Source of the DNA: Oscarella lobularis
Taxonomy: Eukaryota > Porifera > Homoscleromorpha > Homosclerophorida > Oscarellidae
Assembly (NCBI RefSeq): GCF_947507565.1
Contig: NC_089184.1
Coordinates: 1,116,001-1,180,000 of the forward strand
Direction: 5' to 3'
DNA length: 64,000 bases
Positions 49,585-62,243 of the stretch are shown in pieces. Both the position numbers and the translations under genes were made by a program. The notes under the pieces are model-generated. The model was not told where the DNA came from. It saw nothing but the letters and a program-made list of their open reading frames with translations, and ran no database searches. How positions within the stretch are numbered: the stretch's first letter is position 1; each line of letters opens with the position of its first letter.

Positions 49585-52500
49585 TCAACAGAAAACAGAA
49601 AACATATTGAGTACAGTACCTTCAACAGAAAAATTTTGAGTACCTTCAACAGAAAACATATTGAGTACCTTCAACAGAAAACAGAAAACATATTGAGTAC
49701 AGTACCTTCAACAGAAAACATATTGAGTACGTTCAACAGAAAACATATTGAGTACGTTCAACAGAAAACATAATGAGTACCTTCAACAGAAAACAGAAAA
49801 CATATTGAGTACCTACAACAGAAAACAGAAAACATATTGAGTACGTTCAACAGAAAACATATTGAATACGTTTAACAGAAAACATAATGAGTACCTTCAA
49901 CAGAAAACATATTGAGTACCTTCAACAGAAAACGTAATGAGTACCTTCAACAGAAAACATATTGAGTACCTTCAACAGAAAACAGAAAACATGTTGAGTA
50001 CGTTTAACAGAAAACATAATGAGTACCTTCAACAGAAAACATATTGAGTACGTTCAACAGAAAACAGAAAACAGATTGAGACCTACAACAGAAAACAGAA
50101 AACATTGATTACCTACAACAGAAAAAGAAAACAGATTGAGTACACTGTACCTACAACAGAAAACAGATTTAGTACTTTCAACAGAAAACATAATGAGTAC
50201 CTTCAACAGAAAACATATTGAGTACATTCAACAGAAAACAGAAAACATATTGAGTACAGTACCTTCAACGGAAAAATATTGAGTACCTTCAACAGAAAAC
50301 ATATTGAGTACCTTCAACAGAAAACAGAAAACATATTGAGTACCTACAACAGAAAACAGAAAACATATTGAGTACGTTCAACAGAAAACATATTGAGTAC
50401 CTTCAACAGAAAACATATTGAGTACGTTCAATAGAAAACATATTGAGTACGTTCAACAGAAAACATAATGAGTACCTTCAACAGAAAACATAATGAGTAT
50501 CTTCAACAGAAAACATATTGAGTACCTTCAACAGAAAACAGAAAACGTAATGAGTACCTTCAACAGAAAACAGAAAACATATTGAGTACGTTTAACAGAA
50601 AACATAATGAGTACCTTCAACAGAAAACATAATGAGTACCTTCAACAGAAAACATATTGAGTACCTTCAACAGAAAACGTAATGAGTACCTTCAAATAAA
50701 ACGTAATGAGTACCTTCAACAGAAAACGTATTGAGTACCTACAACAGAAAACATATTGAGTACCTTCAACAGAGAACATATTGAGTACCTTCAACAGAAA
50801 ACAGAAAACATATTGAATACGTTCAACAGAAAACATGTTGAATACGTTTAAAAGAAAACATAATGAGTACCTTCAACAGAAAACATAATGAGTACCTTCA
50901 ACAGAAGACATATTGAGTACCTTCAACAGAAAACGTAATGAGTACCTTCAACAGAAAACGTAATGAGTACCTTCAACAAAAAACGTATTGAGTACCTACA
51001 ACAGAAAACAGAAAACATATTGAGTACGTTCAACAGAAAACATATTGAATACGTTCAACAGAAAACATATTGAGTACCTTCAACAGAAAACGTAATGAGT
51101 ACCTTCAACAGAAAACGTATTGAGTACCTACAACAGAAAACAGAAAACATATTGAGTACGTTCAACAGAAAACATATTAAATACGTTCAACAGAAAACAT
51201 ATTGAGTACCTTCAACAGAAAACGTAATGAGTACCTTCAACAGAAAACGTATTGAGTACCTACAACAGAAAACAGAAAACATATTGAGTACGTTCAACAG
51301 AAAACATATTGAGTACCTTCAACAGAAAACATATTGAGTACCTTCAACAGAAAACAGAAAACATATTGAGTACAGTACCTTCAACAGAAAAATATTGAGT
51401 ACCTTCAACAGAAAACATATTAAGTACCTTCAACAGAAAACAGAAAACATATTGAGTACAGTACCTTCAACAGAAAAATATTGAGTACCTTCAACAGAAA
51501 ACATATTGAGTACGTTTAACAGAAAACATAATGAGTACCTTCAACAGAAAACATTGAGTACCTTCAACAGAAAACGTAATGAGTACCTTCAACAGAAAAC
51601 AGAAAACATGTTGAGTATGTTTAACAGAAAACATAATGAGTACCTTCAACAGAAAACATATTGAGTACCTTCAACAGAAAACGTAATGAGTACCTTCAAC
51701 AGAAAACATATTGAGTACCTTCAACAGAAAACAGAAAACATGTTGAGTACGTTTAACAGAAAACATAATGAGTACCTTCAACAGAAAACATATTGAGTAC
51801 GTTCAACAGAAAACAGAAAACAGATTGAGACCTACAACAGAAAACAGTAAACATTTATTACCTACAACAGAAAATAAAAACAGATTGAGTACACTGTACC
51901 TACAACAGAAGACAGATTGAGTACTTTCAACAGAAAACATAATGAGTACCTTCAACAGAAAACATATTGAGTACCTTCAACAGAAAACGTAATGAGTACC
52001 TTCAACAGAAAACATATTGAGTACCTTCAACAGAAAACAGAAAACATATTGAGTACCTACAACAGAAAACAGAAAACATATTGAGCACGTTCAACAGAAA
52101 ACATATTGAGTACCTTCAACAGAAAACAGATTGAGTACTTTCAACACAAAACATAATGAGTACCTTCAACAGAAAACATATTGAGTACCTTCAACAGAAA
52201 ACGTAATGAGTACCTTCAACAGAAAACGTATTGAGTACCTACAACAGAAAACAGAAAACATATTGAGTACGTTCAACAGAAAACATATTAAATACGTTCA
52301 ACAGAAAACATATTGAGTACCTTCAAGAGAAAACGTTATGAGTACCTTCAACAGAAAACGTATTGAGTACCTACAACAGAAAACAGAAAACATATTGAGT
52401 ACGTTCAACAGAAAACATATTGAGTACCTTCAACAGAAAACATATTGAGGACCTTCAACAGAAAACAGAAAACATATTGAGTACAGTACCTTCAACAGAA

Positions 52501-55500
52501 AAATATTGAGTACCTACAACAGAAAACATATTGAGTACCTTCAACAGAAAACAGAAAACATATTGAGTACAGTACCTTCAACAGAAAAATATTGAGTACC
52601 TTCAACAGAAAACATATTGAATACGTTTAACAGAAAACATAATGAGTACCTTCAACAGAAAACATAATGAGTACCTTCAACAGAAAACATAATGAGTACC
52701 TTCAACAGAAAACATATTGAGTACCTTCAACAGAAAACGTAATGAGTACCTTCAACAGAAAACGTAATGAGTACCTTCAACAAAAAACGTATTGAGTACC
52801 TACAACAGAAGACAGAAAACATATTGAGTACGTTCAACAGAAAACATATTGAATACGTTCAACAGAAAACATATTGAGTACCTTTAACAGAAAACGTAAT
52901 GAGTACCTTCAACAGAAAACGTATTGAGTACCTACAACAGAAAACAGAAAAAATATTGAGTACGTTCAACAGAAAACATATTAAATACGTTCAACAGAAA
53001 ACATATTGAGTACCTTCAACAGAAAACGTAATGAGTACCTTCAACAGAAAACGTATTGAGTACCTACAACAGAAAACAGAAAACATATTGAGTACGTTCA
53101 ACAGAAAACATATTGAGTACCTTCAACAGAAAACATATTGAGTACCTTCAACAGAAAACAGAAAACATATTGAGTACAGTACCTTCAACAGAAAAATATT
53201 GAGTACCTTCAACAGAAAACATATTGAGTACCTTCAACAGAAAACAGAAAACGTATTGAGTACAGTACCTTCAACAGAAAAATATTGAGTACCTTCAACA
53301 GAAAACATATTGAGTACGTTTAACAGAAAACATAATGAGTACCTTCAACAGAAAACATTGAGTACCTTCAACAGAAAACGTAATGAGTACCTTCAACAGA
53401 AAACAGAAAACATGTTGAGTACGTTTAACAGAAAACATAATGAGTACCTTCAACAGAAAACATAATGAGTACCTTAAACAGAAAATGTATTGAGTACCTA
53501 CAACAGAAAACAGAAAACATATTGAGTACGTTCAACAGAAAACATATTAAATACGTTCAACAGAAAACATATTGAGTACCTTCAAGAGAAAACGTTATGA
53601 GTACCTTCAACAGAAAACGTATTGAGTACCTACAACAGAAAACAGAAAACATATTGAGTACCTTCAACAGAAAACATATTGAGGACCTTCAACAGAAAAC
53701 AGAAAACATATTGAGTACAGTACCTTCAACAGAAAAATATTGAGTACCTACAACAGAAAACATATTGAGTACCTTCAACAGAAAACAGAAAACATATTGA
53801 GTACAGTACCTTCAACAGAAAAATATTGAGTACCTTCAACAGAAAACATATTGAATACGTTTAACAGAAAACATAATGAGTACCTTCAACAGAAAACATA
53901 ATGAGTACCTTCAACAGAAAACATAATGAGTACCTTCAACAGAAAACATATTGAGTACCTTCAACAGAAAACGTAATGAGTACATTCAACAGAAAACGTA
54001 ATGAGTACCTTCAACAAAAAACGTATTGAGTACCTACAACAGAAAACAGAAAACATATTGAGTACGTTCAACAGAAAACATATTGAATACGTTCAACAGA
54101 AAACATATTGAGTACCTTCAACAGAAAACGTAATGAGTACCTTCAACAGAAAACGTATTGAGTACCTACAACAGAAAACAGAAAAAATATTGAGTACGTT
54201 CAACAGAAAACATATTAAATACGTTCAACAGAAAACATATTGAGTACCTTCAACAGAAAACGTAATGAGTACCTTCAACAGAAAACGTATTGAGTACCTA
54301 CAACAGAAAACAGAAAACATATTGAGTACGTTCAACAGAAAACATATTGAGTACCTTCAACAGAAAACAGAAAACATATTGAGTACGTTCAACAGAAAAC
54401 ATATTGAGTACCTTCAACAGAAAACATATTGAGTACCTTCAACAGAAAACAGAAAACATATTGAGTACAGTACCTTCAACAGAAAAATATTGAGTACCTT
54501 CAACAGAAAACATATTGAGTACCTTCAACAGAAAACAGAAAACGTATTGAGTACAGTACCTTCAACAGAAAAATATTGAGTACCTTCAACAGAAAACATA
54601 TTGAGTACGTTTAACAGAAAACATAATGAGTACCTTCAACAGAAAACATTGAGTACCTTCAACAGAAAACGTAATGAGTACCTTCAACAGAAAACAGAAA
54701 ACATGTTGAGTACGTTTAACAGAAAACATAATGAGTACCTTCAACAGAAAACATAATGAGTACCTTCAACAGAAAATGTATTGAGTACCTTCAACAGAAA
54801 ACGTAATGAGTACCTTCAACAGAAAACAGAAAACATATTGAGTACCTTCAACAGAAATCATATTGAGTACCTTCAACAGAAAACAGAAAACATATTGAGT
54901 ACAGTACCTTCAACAGAAAAATATTGAGTACCTTCAACAGAAAACATATTGAGTACCTTCAACAGAAAACAGAAAACGTATTGAGTACAGTACCTTCAAC
55001 AGAAAAATATTGAGTACCTTCAACAGAAAACATATTGAGTACGTTTAACAGAAAACATAATGAGTACCTTCAACAGAAAACATTGAGTACCTTCAACAGA
55101 AAACGTAATGAGTACCTTCAACAGAAAACAGAAAACATGTTGAGTACGTTTAACAGAAAACATAATGAGTACCTTCAACAGAAAACATAATGAGTACCTT
55201 CAACAGAAAATGTATTGAGTACCTTCAACAGAAAACGTAATGAGTACCTTCAACAGAAAACAGAAAACATATTGAGTACCTTCAACAGAAATCATATTGA
55301 GTACCTTCAACAGAAAACAGAAAACATATTGAGTACAGTACCTTCAACAGAAAAATTTTGAGTACCTTCAACAGAAAACATATTGAGTACCTTCAACAGA
55401 AAACAGAAAACATATTGAGTACAGTACCTTCAACAGAAAACATATTGAGTACGTTCAACAGAAAACATATTGAGTACGTTCAACAGAAAACATAATGAGT

Positions 55501-58500
55501 ACCTTCAACAGAAAACAGAAAACATATTGAGTACCTACAACAGAAAACAGAAAACATATTGAGTACGTTCAACAGAAAACATATTGAATACGTTTAACAG
55601 AAAACATAATGAGTACCTTCAACAGAAAACATATTGAGTACCTTCAACAGAAAACGTAATGAGTACCTTCAACAGAAAACATATTGAGTACCTTCAACAG
55701 AAAACAGAAAACATGTTGAGTACGTTTAACAGAAAACATAATGAGTACCTTCAACAGAAAACATATTGAGTACGTTCAACAGAAAACAGAAAACAGATTG
55801 AGACCTACAACAGAAAACAGAAAACATTGATTACCTACAACAGAAAAAGAAAACAGATTGAGTACACTGTACCTACAACAGAAAACAGATTTAGTACTTT
55901 CAACAGAAAACATAATGAGTACCTTCAACAGAAAACATATTGAGTACATTCAACAGAAAACAGAAAACATATTGAGTACAGTACCTTCAACGGAAAAATA
56001 TTGAGTACCTTCAACAGAAAACATATTGAGTACCTTCAACAGAAAACAGAAAACATATTGAGTACCTACAACAGAAAACAGAAAACATATTGAGTACGTT
56101 CAACAGAAAACATATTGAGTACCTTCAACAGAAAACATATTGAGTACGTTCAATAGAAAACATATTGAGTACGTTCAACAGAAAACATAATGAGTACCTT
56201 CAACAGAAAACATAATGAGTATCTTCAACAGAAAACATATTGAGTACCTTCAACAGAAAACAGAAAACGTAATGAGTACCTTCAACAGAAAACAGAAAAC
56301 ATATTGAGTACAGTACCTTCAACAGAAAAATTTTGAGTACCTTCAACAGAAAACATATTGAGTACCTTCAACAGAAAACAGAAAACATATTGAGTACAGT
56401 ACCTTCAACAGAAAACATATTGAGTACGTTCAACAGAAAACATATTGAGTACGTTCAACAGAAAACATAATGAGTACCTTCAACAGAAAACAGAAAACAT
56501 ATTGAGTACCTACAACAGAAAACAGAAAACATATTGAGTACGTTCAACAGAAAACATATTGAATACGTTTAACAGAAAACATAATGAGTACCTTCAACAG
56601 AAAACATATTGAGTACCTTCAACAGAAAACGTAATGAGTACCTTCAACAGAAAACATATTGAGTACCTTCAACAGAAAACAGAAAACATGTTGAGTACGT
56701 TTAACAGAAAACATAATGAGTACCTTCAACAGAAAACATATTGAGTACGTTCAACAGAAAACAGAAAACAGATTGAGACCTACAACAGAAAACAGAAAAC
56801 ATTGATTACCTACAACAGAAAAAGAAAACAGATTGAGTACACTGTACCTACAACAGAAAACAGATTTAGTACTTTCAACAGAAAACATAATGAGTACCTT
56901 CAACAGAAAACATATTGAGTACATTCAACAGAAAACAGAAAACATATTGAGTACAGTACCTTCAACGGAAAAATATTGAGTACCTTCAACAGAAAACATA
57001 TTGAGTACCTTCAACAGAAAACAGAAAACATATTGAGTACCTACAACAGAAAACAGAAAACATATTGAGTACGTTCAACAGAAAACATATTGAGTACCTT
57101 CAACAGAAAACATATTGAGTACGTTCAATAGAAAACATATTGAGTACGTTCAACAGAAAACATAATGAGTACCTTCAACAGAAAACATAATGAGTACCTT
57201 CAACAGAAAACATATTGAGTACCTTCAACAGAAAACGTAATGAGTACCTTCAAATAAAACGTAATGAGTACCTTCAACAGAAAACGTATTGAGTACCTAC
57301 AACAGAAAACATATTGAGTACCTTCAACAGAGAACATATTGAGTACCTTCAACAGAAAACAGAAAACATATTGAATACGTTCAACAGAAAACATGTTGAA
57401 TACGTTTAAAAGAAAACATAATGAGTACCTTCAACAGAAAACATAATGAGTACCTTCAACAGAAGACATATTGAGTACCTTCAACAGAAAACGTAATGAG
57501 TACCTTCAACAGAAAACGTAATGAGTACCTTCAACAAAAAACGTATTGAGTACCTACAACAGAAAACAGAAAACATATTGAGTACGTTCAACAGAAAACA
57601 TATTGAATACGTTCAACAGAAAACATATTGAGTACCTTCAACAGAAAACGTAATGAGTACCTTCAACAGAAAACGTATTGAGTACCTACAACAGAAAACA
57701 GAAAACATATTGAGTACGTTCAACAGAAAACATATTAAATACGTTCAACAGAAAACATATTGAGTACCTTCAACAGAAAACGTAATGAGTACCTTCAACA
57801 GAAAACGTATTGAGTACCTACAACAGAAAACAGAAAACATATTGAGTACGTTCAACAGAAAACATATTGAGTACCTTCAACAGAAAACATATTGAGTACC
57901 TTCAACAGAAAACAGAAAACATATTGAGTACAGTACCTTCAACAGAAAAATATTGAGTACCTTCAACAGAAAACATATTGAGTACCTTCAACAGAAAACA
58001 GAAAACATATTGAGTACAGTACCTTCAACAGAAAAATATTGAGTACCTTCAACAGAAAACATATTGAGTACGTTTAACAGAAAACATAATGAGTACCTTC
58101 AACAGAAAACATTGAGTACCTTCAACAGAAAACGTAATGAGTACCTTCAACAGAAAACAGAAAACATGTTGAGTATGTTTAACAGAAAACATAATGAGTA
58201 CCTTCAACAGAAAACATATTGAGTACCTTCAACAGAAAACGTAATGAGTACCTTCAACAGAAAACATATTGAGTACCTTCAACAGAAAACAGAAAACATG
58301 TTGAGTACGTTTAACAGAAAACATAATGAGTACCTTCAACAGAAAACATATTGAGTACGTTCAACAGAAAACAGAAAACAGATTGAGACCTACAACAGAA
58401 AACAGTAAACATTTATTACCTACAACAGAAAATAAAAACAGATTGAGTACACTGTACCTACAACAGAAGACAGATTGAGTACTTTCAACAGAAAACATAA

Positions 58501-61500
58501 TGAGTACCTTCAACAGAAAACATATTGAGTACCTTCAACAGAAAACGTAATGAGTACCTTCAACAGAAAACATATTGAGTACCTTCAACAGAAAACAGAA
58601 AACATATTGAGTACCTACAACAGAAAACAGAAAACATATTGAGCACGTTCAACAGAAAACATATTGAGTACCTTCAACAGAAAACAGATTGAGTACTTTC
58701 AACACAAAACATAATGAGTACCTTCAACAGAAAACATATTGAGTACCTTCAACAGAAAACGTAATGAGTACCTTCAACAGAAAACGTATTGAGTACCTAC
58801 AACAGAAAACAGAAAACATATTGAGTACGTTCAACAGAAAACATATTAAATACGTTCAACAGAAAACATATTGAGTACCTTCAAGAGAAAACGTTATGAG
58901 TACCTTCAACAGAAAACGTATTGAGTACCTACAACAGAAAACAGAAAACATATTGAGTACGTTCAACAGAAAACATATTGAGTACCTTCAACAGAAAACA
59001 TATTGAGGACCTTCAACAGAAAACAGAAAACATATTGAGTACAGTACCTTCAACAGAAAAATATTGAGTACCTACAACAGAAAACATATTGAGTACCTTC
59101 AACAGAAAACAGAAAACATATTGAGTACAGTACCTTCAACAGAAAAATATTGAGTACCTTCAACAGAAAACATATTGAATACGTTTAACAGAAAACATAA
59201 TGAGTACCTTCAACAGAAAACATAATGAGTACCTTCAACAGAAAACATAATGAGTACCTTCAACAGAAAACATATTGAGTACCTTCAACAGAAAACGTAA
59301 TGAGTACCTTCAACAGAAAACGTAATGAGTACCTTCAACAAAAAACGTATTGAGTACCTACAACAGAAGACAGAAAACATATTGAGTACGTTCAACAGAA
59401 AACATATTGAATACGTTCAACAGAAAACATATTGAGTACCTTTAACAGAAAACGTAATGAGTACCTTCAACAGAAAACGTATTGAGTACCTACAACAGAA
59501 AACAGAAAAAATATTGAGTACGTTCAACAGAAAACATATTAAATACGTTCAACAGAAAACATATTGAGTACCTTCAACAGAAAACGTAATGAGTACCTTC
59601 AACAGAAAACGTATTGAGTACCTACAACAGAAAACAGAAAACATATTGAGTACGTTCAACAGAAAACATATTGAGTACCTTCAACAGAAAACATATTGAG
59701 TACCTTCAACAGAAAACAGAAAACATATTGAGTACACTACCTTCAACAGAAAAATATTGAGTACCTTCAACAGAAAACATATTGAGTACCTTCAACAGAA
59801 AACAGAAAACGTATTGAGTACAGTACCTTCAACAGAAAAATATTGAGTACCTTCAACAGAAAACATATTGAGTACGTTTAACAGAAAACATAATGAGTAC
59901 CTTCAACAGAAAACATTGAGTACCTTCAACAGAAAACGTAATGAGTACCTTCAACAGAAAACAGAAAACATGTTGAGTACGTTTAACAGAAAACATAATG
60001 AGTACCTTCAACAGAAAACATAATGAGTACCTTCAACAGAAAATGTATTGAGTACCTACAACAGAAAACAGAAAACATATTGAGTACGTTCAACAGAAAA
60101 CATATTAAATACGTTCAACAGAAAACATATTGAGTACCTTCAAGAGAAAACGTTATGAGTACCTTCAACAGAAAACGTATTGAGTACCTACAACAGAAAA
60201 CAGAAAACATATTGAGTACCTTCAACAGAAAACATATTGAGGACCTTCAACAGAAAACAGAAAACATATTGAGTACAGTACCTTCAACAGAAAAATATTG
60301 AGTACCTACAACAGAAAACATATTGAGTACCTTCAACAGAAAACAGAAAACATATTGAGTACAGTACCTTCAACAGAAAAATATTGAGTACCTTCAACAG
60401 AAAACATATTGAATACGTTTAACAGAAAACATAATGAGTACCTTCAACAGAAAACATAATGAGTACCTTCAACAGAAAACATAATGAGTACCTTCAACAG
60501 AAAACATATTGAGTACCTTCAACAGAAAACGTAATGAGTACATTCAACAGAAAACGTAATGAGTACCTTCAACAAAAAACGTATTGAGTACCTACAACAG
60601 AAAACAGAAAACATATTGAGTACGTTCAACAGAAAACATATTGAATACGTTCAACAGAAAACATATTGAGTACCTTCAACAGAAAACGTAATGAGTACCT
60701 TCAACAGAAAACGTATTGAGTACCTACAACAGAAAACAGAAAAAATATTGAGTACGTTCAACAGAAAACATATTAAATACGTTCAACAGAAAACATATTG
60801 AGTACCTTCAACAGAAAACGTAATGAGTACCTTCAACAGAAAACGTATTGAGTACCTACAACAGAAAACAGAAAACATATTGAGTACGTTCAACAGAAAA
60901 CATATTGAGTACCTTCAACAGAAAACAGAAAACATATTGAGTACGTTCAACAGAAAACATATTGAGTACCTTCAACAGAAAACATATTGAGTACCTTCAA
61001 CAGAAAACAGAAAACATATTGAGTACAGTACCTTCAACAGAAAAATATTGAGTACCTTCAACAGAAAACATATTGAGTACCTTCAACAGAAAACAGAAAA
61101 CGTATTGAGTACAGTACCTTCAACAGAAAAATATTGAGTACCTTCAACAGAAAACATATTGAGTACGTTTAACAGAAAACATAATGAGTACCTTCAACAG
61201 AAAACATTGAGTACCTTCAACAGAAAACGTAATGAGTACCTTCAACAGAAAACAGAAAACATGTTGAGTACGTTTAACAGAAAACATAATGAGTACCTTC
61301 AACAGAAAACATAATGAGTACCTTCAACAGAAAATGTATTGAGTACCTTCAACAGAAAACGTAATGAGTACCTTCAACAGAAAACAGAAAACATATTGAG
61401 TACCTTCAACAGAAATCATATTGAGTACCTTCAACAGAAAACAGAAAACATATTGAGTACAGTACCTTCAACAGAAAAATATTGAGTACCTTCAACAGAA

Positions 61501-62243
61501 AACATATTGAGTACCTTCAACAGAAAACAGAAAACGTATTGAGTACAGTACCTTCAACAGAAAAATATTGAGTACCTTCAACAGAAAACATATTGAGTAC
61601 GTTTAACAGAAAACATAATGAGTACCTTCAACAGAAAACATTGAGTACCTTCAACAGAAAACGTAATGAGTACCTTCAACAGAAAACAGAAAACATGTTG
61701 AGTACGTTTAACAGAAAACATAATGAGTACCTTCAACAGAAAACATAATGAGTACCTTCAACAGAAAATGTATTGAGTACCTTCAACAGAAAACGTAATG
61801 AGTACCTTCAACAGAAAACAGAAAACATATTGAGTACCTTCAACAGAAATCATATTGAGTACCTTCAACAGAAAACAGAAAACATATTGAGTACAGTACC
61901 TTCAACAGAAAAATTTTGAGTACCTTCAACAGAAAACATATTGAGTACCTTCAACAGAAAACAGAAAACATATTGAGTACAGTACCTTCAACAGAAAACA
62001 TATTGAGTACGTTCAACAGAAAACATATTGAGTACGTTCAACAGAAAACATAATGAGTACCTTCAACAGAAAACAGAAAACATATTGAGTACCTACAACA
62101 GAAAACAGAAAACATATTGAGTACGTTCAACAGAAAACATATTGAATACGTTTAACAGAAAACATAATGAGTACCTTCAACAGAAAACATATTGAGTACC
62201 TTCAACAGAAAACGTAATGAGTACCTTCAACAGAAAACATATT
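49585..62243. repeat. Tandem pair of about 6.6-kb higher-order units
   Basis: Rare variants match at constant offset: AAAAATTTTG 49629/56326 and the ATAGAAAACA variant 50431/57128 (6697), then TTCAAATAAA 50691/57249, AAAACAGTAA 51841/58399, GAAAATGTAT 53481/60039, TACATTCAAC 53981/60539 and AAAAATTTTG 55351/61909 (all 6558). A 139-bp deletion in the second copy separates the two offsets. Identity ends near 55685/62243. Confidence 0.9.
54420..55300. repeat. 434-bp tandem duplication nested in the 6.6-kb unit
   Basis: ACAGAAATCA occurs at 54851 and 55285 with matching flanks; the same pair reappears in the second 6.6-kb copy near 61.41 and 61.84 kb, so the 434-bp event is older than the 6.6-kb duplication. 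Confidence 0.8.

Noticed and set aside
27105-57394. Many 60-107-codon ORFs inside the satellite (for example 39531-39854 and 50642-50836)
   Set aside because: The 25-bp monomer is read through all three frames in 75 bp and normally meets TGA or TAA. The longer ORFs only occur where variant-length monomers shift phase, on both strands, so they are repeat by-products.
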